From an uncultured Oscillospiraceae bacterium (GTDB lineage: Bacteria > Bacillota > Clostridia > Oscillospirales > Ruminococcaceae), in assembly GCA_934465295.1 (NCBI GenBank), contig CAKSKU010000006.1, forward strand, positions 62,001-126,000: a stretch of 64,000 nucleotides of DNA. The letters are read 5' to 3'. Below the pieces are notes generated by a model. That model saw only the letters and a program-made list of their open reading frames with translations. It made no database searches and was not told where the DNA came from. The position numbers were made by a program, and so were the translations under genes. This document shows, piece by piece, positions 34,304 to 43,717 of this stretch (its first letter is position 1; each line of letters opens with the position of its first letter).

Positions 34304-36961
34304 ATGAGTAGCGCAAAATCGCAGTCCAAACAGAAAATAAGTGATATTGCAAAGGATCTCGGTATTTCCAATCAGGAGCTTATCGATTTCGTTGAAAATA
34401 AATTCGGCGAGGTGAAAAAAGCTGCCGCAAGCCTTACCGCTGACCAGCTCAATATCATTCTCGAAAATTACACACAGAATAATCAGGTGGAAAGCTTTGA
34501 CGGATATTTCGCAAAGAGAAACGAACCTAAGCCTGTAAAGAAAGAAGAGCCAAAGCAGGAAAAGAAGCCTGCAAAGAAAGATGCTCCCAAGGCTGAACAG
34601 CCTAAGCAGGAAGCTAAGAAGCCCGTTAAAAAGGAAGCACCCAAGGCAGAGGTCAAGCACGAGGCTGTCAAGACCGAACACGTAAAGACGGAAGCTCCGA
34701 AGCAGCCGAAGCAGGAACAGCCCAAGCCGCAGCCTAAGCAGGAAGCTCCCAAGCCTGCACCGAAGCAGGAGGTCAAGCAGGAAGCAAAGCCTGCTGTTCA
34801 TAACAGCAAGAACGAGCAGAAGAACAAGGCTGACCGCTTCAACGCACAGCAGGCTCTTAAAAACAACGAGCAGAACAAGAATAAGAAGAGCGAGCAGAAG
34901 CCTCAGCAGAACAAGGAGCAGAATCAGAACAAGACCAAGCTCGATATTAAGTTCGCTGACGCTTCGAGCAATACAGTAGATCAGAAGCTTCACAAGGTAG
35001 ATACAAGAGGTTCTTATGTCGAGATCGACAAGTACAACGAAAAGTACGAGAACATCGCTCCCGTTCAGAACGGCAGACACAAGGACAATTTCTCCAAGAA
35101 GCAGAAGCTTACGCAGAAGTCCCAGCAGAGAAAACAGCAGCAGTATTCCAACAAGCACGAATCCGAAGCTGATAAGCTCCGCAGACTTGAACTCGAAAGA
35201 GCAAGAAAGCAGCAGCTCAAAGTTCTTATCCCTGATGAGATCGTCGTTTCCGAGCTTGCTTCAAGACTTAAGGTTACAGCTACCGAGGTTATCAAGAAGC
35301 TTATGGGTCTCGGCGAGATGTGTACTATCAATCAGGTCATCGACTTTGATACAGCATCACTCGTTGCCGAAGAACTCGGCGCAAAGGTAGAAAAGGAAGT
35401 TATCGTTACTATCGAAGAGCGTCTTATCGATGATTCCGATGATGACGGCGAGGGCGTAGAGAGAGCACCTGTCGTTGTTGTAATGGGTCACGTTGACCAC
35501 GGTAAAACTTCACTCCTCGACCATATCAGAAACGCTCACGTTACAGCTACCGAAGCGGGCGGTATCACACAGCATATCGGTGCTTACAGAGTTAATTACA
35601 ACGGCAAGGACATCACTTTCCTCGATACACCGGGACACGAAGCTTTCACTTCCATGAGAGCGAGAGGTGCGTCCGTAACCGATATCGCTATCCTCGTTGT
35701 TGCCGCAGACGACGGTATCATGCCGCAGACTATTGAAGCTATCAACCACGCAAAGGCAGCGAATATCCCGATAATCGTTGCTATCAACAAGATGGATAAG
35801 CCGGGTGCAAACCCCGAGAATATCAAGCAGCAGCTCACCGAACACAACCTCGTTGTCGAGGAATGGGGCGGCGACGTTATCTGCGTTCCTATCTCCGCCA
35901 AGACGGGCATGGGTATTGACGAGCTTCTCGAAAACGTTCTTCTCGTTGCCGAAGTTGCAGAGTACAAGGCTAACCCGAACAGACTTGCAAAGGGAGCTGT
36001 TATCGAAGCACGTCTTGACAAGGGCAGAGGTCCTATCGCAACTCTCCTCGTTCAGAACGGTACTCTTCACACGGGCGATATCATCATCGCAGGCACGGCT
36101 GTCGGCAGAGTAAGAGTTATGACCAACGACAAGGGCGAAGTTGTAAATGAAGCAGGTCCGTCCTGTCCTGTTGAGATCACGGGTCTTGCAGAAGTTCCGT
36201 CCGCAGGTGACACGTTCAACGCCGTTGAAGATGAGCGTCTTGCAAGAGAACTCGTTGAACAGCGTAAGCACGAGGCAAAGCAGGAGCAGTTCAAGCAGTA
36301 TCAGAAGGTAACTCTCGACAACCTCTTCAGCCAGATCGAACAGGGCGAGATCAAGGAACTTCCTATCATCGTCAAGGCAGACGTTCAGGGTTCTGTCGAA
36401 GCTGTTCGTCAGTCGCTTGAAAAGCTCTCCAACGATGAAGTCAGAGTTAAAGTTATCCACGGCGGCGTAGGTGCTGTTTCCGAGAGTGACGTTATGCTCG
36501 CAGACGCATCGAACGCTATCATTGTCGGCTTCAACGTTCGTCCCGATCCGGTTGCAGAGGAAAATGCAAAGCGTGACGGTGTTGATATCCGACTTTACAG
36601 GATCATCTATGATGCGATCGAAGAAATTCAGACCGCTATGAAGGGTATGCTTGCGCCTAAGTTCCACGAAGTTGGCCTTGGACGTGTCGAAGTCCGTCAG
36701 GTATATAAGATCACGGGCGTTGGTACAGTTTCGGGTTCTTATGTTCTCAGCGGCAAGATCACAAGAAATGCCGAGATCAGAGTTGTCCGTGACGGTATCA
36801 TCATCGCAGACGACAAGATGTCCTCCCTCAAGCGTTTCAAGGACGACGTTAAGGAAGTTGCCGAGGGTTACGAGTGCGGTATCACGCTTGAAAAGTTCAA
36901 CGATGTCAAGGTCGGAGATATTTTTGAAGCGTATATGATGGAAGAAACCAAGGCAGAATAA
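34304..36961 (+). CDS. infB: Translation initiation factor IF-2
   Basis: 885 residues. An IF2-N helix bundle (~5-55), a long Lys/Pro/Gln/Glu low-complexity linker (~65-300), a second IF2-N-like domain (~305-370), the G domain with GHVDHGKT near 394, DTPGHEAF and NKMDKPG, then domains II-IV ending TLEKFNDVKVGD. It delivers fMet-tRNA to the 30S subunit. The linker is about 240 residues and codon-repetitive (AAGCAGGAAGC-like units), longer than in Bacillus. Confidence 0.97.
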   Translation: MSSAKSQSKQKISDIAKDLGISNQELIDFVENKFGEVKKAAASLTADQLNIILENYTQNNQVESFDGYFAKRNEPKPVKKEEPKQEKKPAKKDAPKAEQPKQEAKKPVKKEAPKAEVKHEAVKTEHVKTEAPKQPKQEQPKPQPKQEAPKPAPKQEVKQEAKPAVHNSKNEQKNKADRFNAQQALKNNEQNKNKKSEQKPQQNKEQNQNKTKLDIKFADASSNTVDQKLHKVDTRGSYVEIDKYNEKYENIAPVQNGRHKDNFSKKQKLTQKSQQRKQQQYSNKHESEADKLRRLELERARKQQLKVLIPDEIVVSELASRLKVTATEVIKKLMGLGEMCTINQVIDFDTASLVAEELGAKVEKEVIVTIEERLIDDSDDDGEGVERAPVVVVMGHVDHGKTSLLDHIRNAHVTATEAGGITQHIGAYRVNYNGKDITFLDTPGHEAFTSMRARGASVTDIAILVVAADDGIMPQTIEAINHAKAANIPIIVAINKMDKPGANPENIKQQLTEHNLVVEEWGGDVICVPISAKTGMGIDELLENVLLVAEVAEYKANPNRLAKGAVIEARLDKGRGPIATLLVQNGTLHTGDIIIAGTAVGRVRVMTNDKGEVVNEAGPSCPVEITGLAEVPSAGDTFNAVEDERLARELVEQRKHEAKQEQFKQYQKVTLDNLFSQIEQGEIKELPIIVKADVQGSVEAVRQSLEKLSNDEVRVKVIHGGVGAVSESDVMLADASNAIIVGFNVRPDPVAEENAKRDGVDIRLYRIIYDAIEEIQTAMKGMLAPKFHEVGLGRVEVRQVYKITGVGTVSGSYVLSGKITRNAEIRVVRDGIIIADDKMSSLKRFKDDVKEVAEGYECGITLEKFNDVKVGDIFEAYMMEETKAE

Positions 36962-36978
36962 CTTATGTAAAGTTTTTC

Positions 36979-37018
36979 GGAAAAGCTGACCGAAGAAAGT
37001 TCGGTCGGCGTTTTCCAC
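36979..37018 (+). terminator. Hairpin between infB and rbfA
   Basis: GGAAAAGCTGACCGAA pairs with TTCGGTCGGCGTTTTCC around a GAAAG loop, with one or two mismatches. No T tract follows, so it may be a partial terminator or RNA-processing site setting the ratio of IF-2 to RbfA. Confidence 0.4.
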
Positions 37019-37039
37019 AATAGATAAAAAGGAGTTTAT

Positions 37040-37429
37040 ATGCCTAATTTTAAAAATATGCGCCTTTCCGAAGATATAATGCGTGAGATCGCAGGTCTTA
37101 TAAGAGAGCGTGTCAAAGACCCAAGAGTAAACACAATGGCGACTTCCGTTGTCAGAGTTGAGCTTTCGGGCGACTGCTCACACTGCAAGGTGTTCATCTC
37201 CAGCTTCAACGGAATGGAAGATGCTGAAAATGCCGTAAAGGGACTTCAGAACGCTTCGGGTATGCTCCGCCGTGAGATAACCAACAAGCTCCATATCAGA
37301 AGATGCCCCGAGCTGCATTTTATCCCCGATAATTCTATCGAACATTCGGCAGAGATCTCACAGATGCTTCACGATATTCTTCCTGCCGAAGATAACGATA
37401 CAGAAGAAACAGATAACGAGACCGAATAA
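37040..37429 (+). CDS. rbfA: Ribosome-binding factor A
   Basis: 129 residues with the RbfA KH-like fold: MRLSEDIMREIAGLIRERVK, DPRVN, then SGDCSHCKVFISS and LRREITNKLHIRRCPELHF. The C-terminus is an acidic tail. It binds the 30S subunit in late 16S processing. AAGGAG lies 8 nt before the ATG. Confidence 0.95.
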   Translation: MPNFKNMRLSEDIMREIAGLIRERVKDPRVNTMATSVVRVELSGDCSHCKVFISSFNGMEDAENAVKGLQNASGMLRREITNKLHIRRCPELHFIPDNSIEHSAEISQMLHDILPAEDNDTEETDNETE

Positions 37430-37444
37430 AAAGGTTGTGATGTT

Positions 37445-38413
37445 TTGCAGATAAATTTTGAAGAAGCAGCGGAATTTCTCCGCGAAAACGACTGTTATCA
37501 TATCCTTACCCACGCAAGTCCCGACGGCGACACGATAGGTTCAGGCTTCGGACTATGTGCAATTCTCCGAAAAATGGGCAAGAAAGCCAATGTTTACTGT
37601 TCCGATGAGCTTCCGAAGCGCTATGACTTTATGTATGAGGGCTATGAGCCGCAGGATTTCGAGGTCAAGACCGTTGTTGCGGTCGATGTTGCCGACCCGA
37701 AGCTCCTCGGAAAAAATCTGGAGCATTATGCCGACAAGGTGGAGCTTTGCATAGATCATCATATCTCGAACACGGGTTATGCGAAAAAACTGCTCGTTGA
37801 ACCGCACGCAGCGGCGGCTTGTCAGGTCATTTTCAAGCTTTTGAGCAGTCAGAAGCTTACCGAATGTGACGCTAAGATCGCAAAGTGCCTTTACACGGGC
37901 ATTGCGACCGATACAGGCTGCTTCAAGTTCGATTCCTGCACTTCCGAAACACACGCAGCTGCGGCTGAACTGATGAAGTTCGACATCGGCGCAGGAAAGA
38001 TCAACCGCAGAATGTTCGATCAGAAGAGCAGGGCGAGAATTGCCGTTGAACAGCACGTTCTCGGTAGTATGGAATACTATTTCGATGAACGCTGCTCGGT
38101 AGCTTCCGTTTCGCTCGATGATATAAAGAGAACGGGACTTCCTGCCGAGGAATTTGAGGGCATCGCAGGTATTACGACCGTCCTCGAAACGATAGAAGTC
38201 GGCGTTTTTATCCGTCAGAAAGAGGAGCATAAGATAAAAGCTTCGCTCCGTTCGACGGGGGATATTGACGTTTCGGCAATTTGCGCTCAGTTCGGCGGCG
38301 GCGGTCACATAAAGGCGGCAGGCTGTTCATTTGAAACGAGCATCGATGATGCAAAGACTAAGATAGTCGAAGCTGTCGGCAAGGCTCTTGCGAAAATGGG
38401 TGCTAAGAAATGA
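37445..38413 (+). CDS. nrnA: DHH/DHHA1 nanoRNase / pAp phosphatase NrnA
   Basis: 322 residues. ASPDGDTIGSGFGL (residues 24-37), DHHISN (~107) and QFGGGGHIKAAG (~285) are the DHH and DHHA1 signatures of NrnA, which degrades 2-5-nt RNAs and dephosphorylates pAp. The start is TTG at 37445, 10 nt after AAAAAGG; no ATG or GTG fits. Its stop overlaps the truB start (ATGA). Confidence 0.9.
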   Translation: MQINFEEAAEFLRENDCYHILTHASPDGDTIGSGFGLCAILRKMGKKANVYCSDELPKRYDFMYEGYEPQDFEVKTVVAVDVADPKLLGKNLEHYADKVELCIDHHISNTGYAKKLLVEPHAAAACQVIFKLLSSQKLTECDAKIAKCLYTGIATDTGCFKFDSCTSETHAAAAELMKFDIGAGKINRRMFDQKSRARIAVEQHVLGSMEYYFDERCSVASVSLDDIKRTGLPAEEFEGIAGITTVLETIEVGVFIRQKEEHKIKASLRSTGDIDVSAICAQFGGGGHIKAAGCSFETSIDDAKTKIVEAVGKALAKMGAKK

Positions 38414-39330
38414 TCGGCGGGATAAACGATAATTTGAACGGAATAATTTGCGTAAACAAGCCGCAGGGCTTCACCTCGTTTGACGTTATTGCGAAAATGA
38501 GGGGTATCCTGCGGCTTCGCAGACTTGGACACGCAGGAACGCTCGACCCGATGGCAACGGGGGTTCTTCCCGTTTTTGTCGGAAAGGCAACGAAAGCCTG
38601 CGATATTATACCCGACCACGACAAGACCTATCGGGCAGGTTTCAGGCTTGGTTTCGTATCCGACACGCAGGACAGCTCGGGAAAAATGACCGAGCTTGGC
38701 GGCGCTGAAAAAGTGACGGCTGAAAAGCTTGAAGCTTCGCTCGGTGATTTCCGAGGGGACATAATGCAGATACCGCCGATGTATTCGGCGGTAACGGTGA
38801 ACGGAAAACGGCTTTACGACCTCGCCCGAAAGGGGATAGAGGTCGAGCGTGAGGCTCGTCCCGTCACGATATACAAGCTTGTGCTGACGGGATTTGACGA
38901 GGCTTCTCACGAGGGAACGCTTGAAATTTCCTGCTCAAGAGGTACTTATATCCGCACTGTTATAAATGATATCGGTGAAAAGCTCGGCTGCGGTGCAGTT
39001 ATGACAAGCCTTGTGCGGACTGCCGCCTGCGGATTTTCGCTTTCCGACTGCGTGAGCCTTGAAGAATTGCAGGCGAACGCCGACAGCGGAAATTCTGCCG
39101 GGAAATATCTTCTCCCGATAGAAAAAGTTTTCGCCGATTATCCGTCCGTTAAGCTTGACGAACACAGAGAAAAGCTTTACCGAAACGGCGTAAAGCTAAA
39201 GATAGAGCTTATGGGCGGCTGTATAAAATGCGGCGGAATACATCGTGTTTTCGGCTCGGACGGCGGCTTTATCGGGCTTGGCATTGCGAACGCAGAAACA
39301 ATGGAATTTACGGTCTACAAGAATTTCTGA
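38410..39330 (+). CDS. truB: tRNA pseudouridine(55) synthase TruB
   Basis: 306 residues. GHAGTLDPMATGVLPVFVG (~37-55) includes the catalytic Asp; KPQGFTSFD and IPPMYSAVTVNGKRLYDLAR are family motifs. It makes pseudouridine 55 in the T-loop of tRNAs. It overlaps nrnA by 4 nt (ATGA). Confidence 0.96.
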   Translation: MIGGINDNLNGIICVNKPQGFTSFDVIAKMRGILRLRRLGHAGTLDPMATGVLPVFVGKATKACDIIPDHDKTYRAGFRLGFVSDTQDSSGKMTELGGAEKVTAEKLEASLGDFRGDIMQIPPMYSAVTVNGKRLYDLARKGIEVEREARPVTIYKLVLTGFDEASHEGTLEISCSRGTYIRTVINDIGEKLGCGAVMTSLVRTAACGFSLSDCVSLEELQANADSGNSAGKYLLPIEKVFADYPSVKLDEHREKLYRNGVKLKIELMGGCIKCGGIHRVFGSDGGFIGLGIANAETMEFTVYKNF

Positions 39331-39343
39331 GGGTGATTTTACG

Positions 39344-40261
39344 ATTGAACTTATAGGCACAGATACCGTTCCGAACAGTTATACCGCAGTTGCGGCAGGA
39401 CTTTTTGACGGAGTGCATCTCGGCCACAGAGCCGTGATAGGGAAAGCGGCAGAGATCGCCCGTGAAAACAAGGATATTTCCGCAGCGGTGTTCACCTTCG
39501 ATACCGCAACGGTGACATCAAAAGGCGGCTCGCTCGGCTGTATCCTCGGGCGTGAGGACAAGCTTTCGATGCTTGGACAGCTTGGGGCGGAGTATGTTTA
39601 TTCGCCCGATTTTGCGAGCTTTAAGGAATACACCGCCGAACGCTTCGTAAAGGAAGTCCTGCACGAAAAAATGCGTGCGAAATATGTTGTCTGCGGCTTT
39701 GATTTTCGTTTTGGAAAAGGTGCTTCGGGCAATGCGGAAATACTGAAAAAGCTTGGCGAAGAATGCGGAATCACGGTGATGACCGTTCCGCCCGTCAGCG
39801 AGGAAAACGGCAGAAAAATTTCCTCAACGCATATCCGTGAGCTTATTTCGGCAGGGGAGATATCCGAGGCGAACGCACTGCTCGGCTATGATTATTTCTT
39901 CACACTGCCCGTCATAAGCGGAAACCGCATCGGACGGACGATAGATTTCCCGACGATAAATCAGCGGCTCGGAGCGGAGAGGACAATGCCGAGGTTCGGC
40001 GTTTACGCATCGAAAGCGGAGGTCGGCGGAAAGACCTATTTCGGCATAACGAATGTTGGTGTGAAGCCTACCGTTTCCGACAGTGATGTCGTCCTCGCCG
40101 AAACGTATATGATCGGCTTTGACGGCGATCTGTACGGCGAAAGGGTCAGGCTCTCGCTTGTGAAATTCATTCGTCCCGAGAGAAAATTCGGCGGCATAGC
40201 CGAGCTTAAAGCGCAGATAAAAAATGATGTAAATACAGTTTCCGATTTTTTCGGTATCTGA
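39344..40261 (+). CDS. ribF: Bifunctional riboflavin kinase / FAD synthetase RibF
   Basis: About 305 residues. The N-terminal FMN adenylyltransferase has GLFDGVHLGHRAVI and STHIREL; the C-terminal kinase has GRTIDFPTINQ. It makes FMN and FAD. The frame is open far upstream into truB, but homology begins at TIELIG. There is no ATG, GTG or TTG there: the best start is ATT at 39344, 8 nt after GAGGGTG (39329-39335). A GTG at 39245, 86 nt inside truB, is the alternative and would give 338 residues. Confidence 0.92.
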   Translation: MELIGTDTVPNSYTAVAAGLFDGVHLGHRAVIGKAAEIARENKDISAAVFTFDTATVTSKGGSLGCILGREDKLSMLGQLGAEYVYSPDFASFKEYTAERFVKEVLHEKMRAKYVVCGFDFRFGKGASGNAEILKKLGEECGITVMTVPPVSEENGRKISSTHIRELISAGEISEANALLGYDYFFTLPVISGNRIGRTIDFPTINQRLGAERTMPRFGVYASKAEVGGKTYFGITNVGVKPTVSDSDVVLAETYMIGFDGDLYGERVRLSLVKFIRPERKFGGIAELKAQIKNDVNTVSDFFGI

Positions 40262-40292
40262 TTTTTGAAATTTCAGAAAGGAATTTGGCAAG

Positions 40293-41756
40293 ATGAATAC
40301 AGAAAATGTAAGAACGAGATTTGCCCCAAGTCCTACGGGCTTTATGCACATAGGCAACCTCAGAACGGCGCTCTATACTTACCTTATCGCAAAGAAATAC
40401 AACGGAAAGTTCATTCTCCGTATCGAGGACACCGATCAGGGCAGATACGTTGAGGGCGCAACTGACGTTATCTATGATACGCTCCGTGTCTGCGGACTTA
40501 ACTGGGACGAAGGCCCTGACATCGGCGGTCCCGTAGGTCCGTACATTCAGTCCGAGAGAATGGGCATCTTCAAGCAGTATGCGGAGGAGCTTGTCAAAAA
40601 GGGCAAAGCTTACTACTGCTTCTGCACAAAGGAAAGAATGGATCAGGTTCACGAGGAGCAGCGTGCAAAGGGCATCACCCCGACCTACGACAGACACTGC
40701 CGCGATCTTCCTGCCGATGAGGTTCAGAAGCTTCTTGATGCAGGAACGCCTTATGTTATCAGACAGAGAGTTCCGCTCGACGGCACGACGACTTTCCACG
40801 ATGAGCTTTACGGCGACATCACAGTTCCGAATGCTGACCTTGACGACCAGATCCTTATAAAGGCTGACGGTATGCCGACCTACAACTTCGCAAACGTTGT
40901 TGACGACCACCTTATGGGCATCACTCACGTTGTAAGAGGAAACGAGTATCTTTCCTCCGCACCAAAGTATAACCTCCTCTACGAAGCATTCGGCTGGGAA
41001 GTTCCTTGCTATATCCACGTTGAGCATATCATGCGTGACGAAACACACAAGCTTTCAAAGCGTGACGGCGATGCATATTTCGGCGACTTCGTTGAGGCAG
41101 GCTACTACATTCCCGCTATCCTCAACTATATCGCACTTCTCGGCTGGGCGCCAAAGGGCGAGAACGAAATTTTCACCCTTGACGAATTGGTTCAGGAGTT
41201 CGACATTCACGGACTTTCCAAGTCACCTGCTATCTTTGACCCGATGAAGATGAAGGCTATCAACTTCGAGTGGATAAAGCGTCTTTCTCCCGAAGAATTC
41301 AAGAAAGCGGCTCTGCCTTATATCCGTCAGACATGCAAGAGCGAGAACGTGAACCTTGATGTTCTTGCAAGAGTTCTCCAGCCGAGAACAGAGCTTTTTA
41401 CGCAGATACCCGAGCGTGTTGACTTCATCGATGAGCTTCGTGATTACGATATCGACCTTTACTTCAACAAGAAGATGAAAACAACTCCCGAAACGAGCCT
41501 TGAAGCGCTCAAAGCTTCGCTCCCACTTCTTGAAAACATCTCCGAAGCTGACTGGACGGAGGAGAATATCTACAATATCCTTTCCAAAAAGGCAGAAGAG
41601 CTTGGCGTTAAGGTCGGCTGGATACTTCTTCCTGTCAGAGCGGCTCTCTCGGGCAAGCTTTCCACTCCGGGCGGCGGCGTTGAGCTTGCGGCAATTATGG
41701 GCAAGGAAGTTACCCTTGACAGAATAAAGAAAGGTATCGAAAAACTTTCCGCATAA
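40293..41756 (+). CDS. gltX: Glutamyl-tRNA synthetase
   Basis: 487 residues. RFAPSPTGFMHIGNLRTALY has the HIGH-type motif (residues 9-28), and HKLSKRDGD the KMSKS-type motif near 252. It lacks the four-Cys zinc site of some bacterial enzymes. It charges tRNA-Glu, and in Clostridia usually also tRNA-Gln. AAAGGA lies before the ATG, 31 nt after ribF. A terminator follows. Confidence 0.96.
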   Translation: MNTENVRTRFAPSPTGFMHIGNLRTALYTYLIAKKYNGKFILRIEDTDQGRYVEGATDVIYDTLRVCGLNWDEGPDIGGPVGPYIQSERMGIFKQYAEELVKKGKAYYCFCTKERMDQVHEEQRAKGITPTYDRHCRDLPADEVQKLLDAGTPYVIRQRVPLDGTTTFHDELYGDITVPNADLDDQILIKADGMPTYNFANVVDDHLMGITHVVRGNEYLSSAPKYNLLYEAFGWEVPCYIHVEHIMRDETHKLSKRDGDAYFGDFVEAGYYIPAILNYIALLGWAPKGENEIFTLDELVQEFDIHGLSKSPAIFDPMKMKAINFEWIKRLSPEEFKKAALPYIRQTCKSENVNLDVLARVLQPRTELFTQIPERVDFIDELRDYDIDLYFNKKMKTTPETSLEALKASLPLLENISEADWTEENIYNILSKKAEELGVKVGWILLPVRAALSGKLSTPGGGVELAAIMGKEVTLDRIKKGIEKLSA

Positions 41757-41850
41757 GGTATATTTTTTATCGAAAATAACAATGTGTTCGGAAATTTTTC
41801 CTATCTTATCACAGTTTTAACACAGTTATGCGTTAAAATAACAATAATTC

Positions 41851-41886
41851 CGTGCAAAAACCGTCAGAAAGGCGGTTTTTGCCACG
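41851..41886 (+). terminator. Terminator after gltX
   Basis: CGTGCAAAAACCG pairs with CGGTTTTTGCCACG around TCAGAAAGG, with one bulge. The T5 tract is part of the 3' arm. Confidence 0.65.
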
Positions 41887-41916
41887 TTAAATATTAAAAA
41901 TGGACGGTGCTGATAA

Positions 41917-42987
41917 ATGATCGAGGTCAGAAACCTTACAAAGCAGTATGGCTCGAAAAAAGCAGTTGACAATATCTCATTTACCGTTAATGACGGCGAG
42001 ATACTCGGCTTTCTCGGACCAAACGGCGCAGGCAAATCCACAACGATGAATATGCTGACGGGATATATCTCCTCCACTTCGGGCGAGGCTCTTATCAACG
42101 GCATAAATATCCTTGACGAGCCTATGAAAGCAAAAAAGGAGATAGGCTATCTCCCCGAAATACCTCCGCTTTACCTTGATATGACGGTAAAGGAGTATCT
42201 CAACTTCGTATATGAACTCAAAAAGTGCAGCCTCCCGAGAAAAGCTCATCTCGAGGACGTTTGCAGTCTTGTAAAGATAACCGATGTTTACGAAAGAGTT
42301 ATCCGCAACCTTTCAAAAGGTTACAAGCAGAGAGTCGGACTTGCTTCCGCACTTATCGGAAATCCTCCGATACTCATTCTCGATGAACCGACAGTCGGAC
42401 TTGACCCGAAGCAGATAATCGAGATAAGGACACTTATCAAAAAGCTCGGAAAGAAGCATACAGTCATTCTTTCTTCGCATATCCTTTCCGAAATTCAGGC
42501 TGTCTGCGACCGTGTTATCATCATCAACAAGGGCAAAATTGCCGCAGATGACACGACAGAGAACCTCACCGAAAACATCACAGCTGACAGCAGACTTATC
42601 ATGCGCATAGACGGCAACCGTGAGGAGATCCTTAAGCTGATAAAGACCGTTCCTGGCGTTATTTCCGTCAACGGCGATATGGAGCGTGAGCCGGGCATCT
42701 ACGATTACGAGATCGAGGTCAAGGAAGGCTGCGATATCCGCCGTGAGCTTTTCAAGCGCATCGTTGCCCGAAACTGGGTGATCCTCGGAATGAAGAAGGA
42801 CGAAATGTCGCTTGAAGATATCTTCCTCAAAATTACAATGGGAAGCGATGTCAAGATCAGCGTAAAGAAGTCCGATGAAAAGGCTGAAAAGTCCGATATC
42901 GTTGACGAAGCTGACAGCGCAGGACCCGAAAAGGCAGAGGAAGCTCCTGCCGAAAATGAAGATACTGAAAAGGAGGAGGAAGAATAA
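41917..42987 (+). CDS. ABC transporter ATPase of a Gld-type exporter
   Basis: 356 residues. Walker A GPNGAGKST (~37), signature LSKGYKQR (~132), Walker B LILDEPTVGLDP (~152). After the ATPase (~1-230) comes a DUF4162-like domain and an acidic Lys/Glu tail (~320-356). The next genes encode a six-helix ABC-2 permease, a GldG-like protein and a DUF4340 protein, the layout of the GldA/GldF/GldG family. Substrate unknown. The stop overlaps the next ATG. Confidence 0.9.
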   Translation: MIEVRNLTKQYGSKKAVDNISFTVNDGEILGFLGPNGAGKSTTMNMLTGYISSTSGEALINGINILDEPMKAKKEIGYLPEIPPLYLDMTVKEYLNFVYELKKCSLPRKAHLEDVCSLVKITDVYERVIRNLSKGYKQRVGLASALIGNPPILILDEPTVGLDPKQIIEIRTLIKKLGKKHTVILSSHILSEIQAVCDRVIIINKGKIAADDTTENLTENITADSRLIMRIDGNREEILKLIKTVPGVISVNGDMEREPGIYDYEIEVKEGCDIRRELFKRIVARNWVILGMKKDEMSLEDIFLKITMGSDVKISVKKSDEKAEKSDIVDEADSAGPEKAEEAPAENEDTEKEEEE

Positions 42988-43697
42988 TGGGCGCAATTTT
43001 CAAGCGTGAGATGAAAGCATATTTCACCTCTCCGATAGCTTATATTTTCATCACCGCATTTTTCCTCTACACGGGAAATTATTTCGTAAATATCAATATG
43101 GCTTACGGTTCGACCGATACGACATATATTTTCACAAGCGTTTTCACAATTATGATGATACTGATCCCGCTTATGACGATGCGACTTTTCTCCGAAGAAA
43201 AGAAACAGCGCACAGATCAGGGTCTGCTCACAGCACCCGTCAGCCTCGGCGGTATCGTTGCAGGAAAATTCTTTGCGGCACTCTGCGTTTTCCTCTGCGC
43301 TATCTCGGTCTATATCCCCATACTCGTTGTTCTTCACACACTCGCAGGAACGCTTGAATGGGCGACGATTTTCGGAACTATCACAGCGCTTATCCTGCTC
43401 GGAGCTTCGTTCATCTCGATAGGAATTTTCGTTTCCTCACTCACGGAGAGCCAGATCGTTGCGGCTATCGTAAGCTTCGTTATCATAATGTTCTTCTATA
43501 TGCTCGATCTTCTCGCAGGAAATGTTTCCAACGAGCTTCTGAGCAGCATTATGAAAGGACTTGCTTTCTACACAAGATACACAGAATTCGCATCGGGCAT
43601 TTTCAATATCGGAAGTATCGTTTATTTCCTCAGTGCAATATTCATCTTCAACTTCCTTACAGTCCGTGTGCTTGAAAAGCGCCGCTGGGCTGACTAA
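42987..43697 (+). CDS. ABC-2 type permease (GldF-like)
   Basis: 236 residues, six membrane helices: around AYIFITAFFLYTG, IFTSVFTIMMILIPL, FFAALCVFLCAISV, ITALILLGASFI, IVAAIVSFVIIMFF and FLSAIFIFNFLT. RLFSEEKKQRTDQGLLTAPV in the cytoplasmic loop is characteristic of GldF/NosY-type permeases. It forms the membrane pore with the preceding ATPase; genes overlap by one base. Confidence 0.9.
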   Translation: MGAIFKREMKAYFTSPIAYIFITAFFLYTGNYFVNINMAYGSTDTTYIFTSVFTIMMILIPLMTMRLFSEEKKQRTDQGLLTAPVSLGGIVAGKFFAALCVFLCAISVYIPILVVLHTLAGTLEWATIFGTITALILLGASFISIGIFVSSLTESQIVAAIVSFVIIMFFYMLDLLAGNVSNELLSSIMKGLAFYTRYTEFASGIFNIGSIVYFLSAIFIFNFLTVRVLEKRRWAD

Positions 43698-43717
43698 ACG
43701 AAAGGAGGAATATTACA

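Noticed and set aside
35510..37018. Long minus-strand frame (502 codons) opposite infB
   Set aside because: It is fully antisense to infB, whose motifs are clear. Its length comes from codon bias of the real gene; it has no domain and no ribosome binding site.
40206..41048. 280-codon minus-strand frame opposite gltX
   Set aside because: Shadow of gltX, which has intact HIGH and KMSKS-type motifs.
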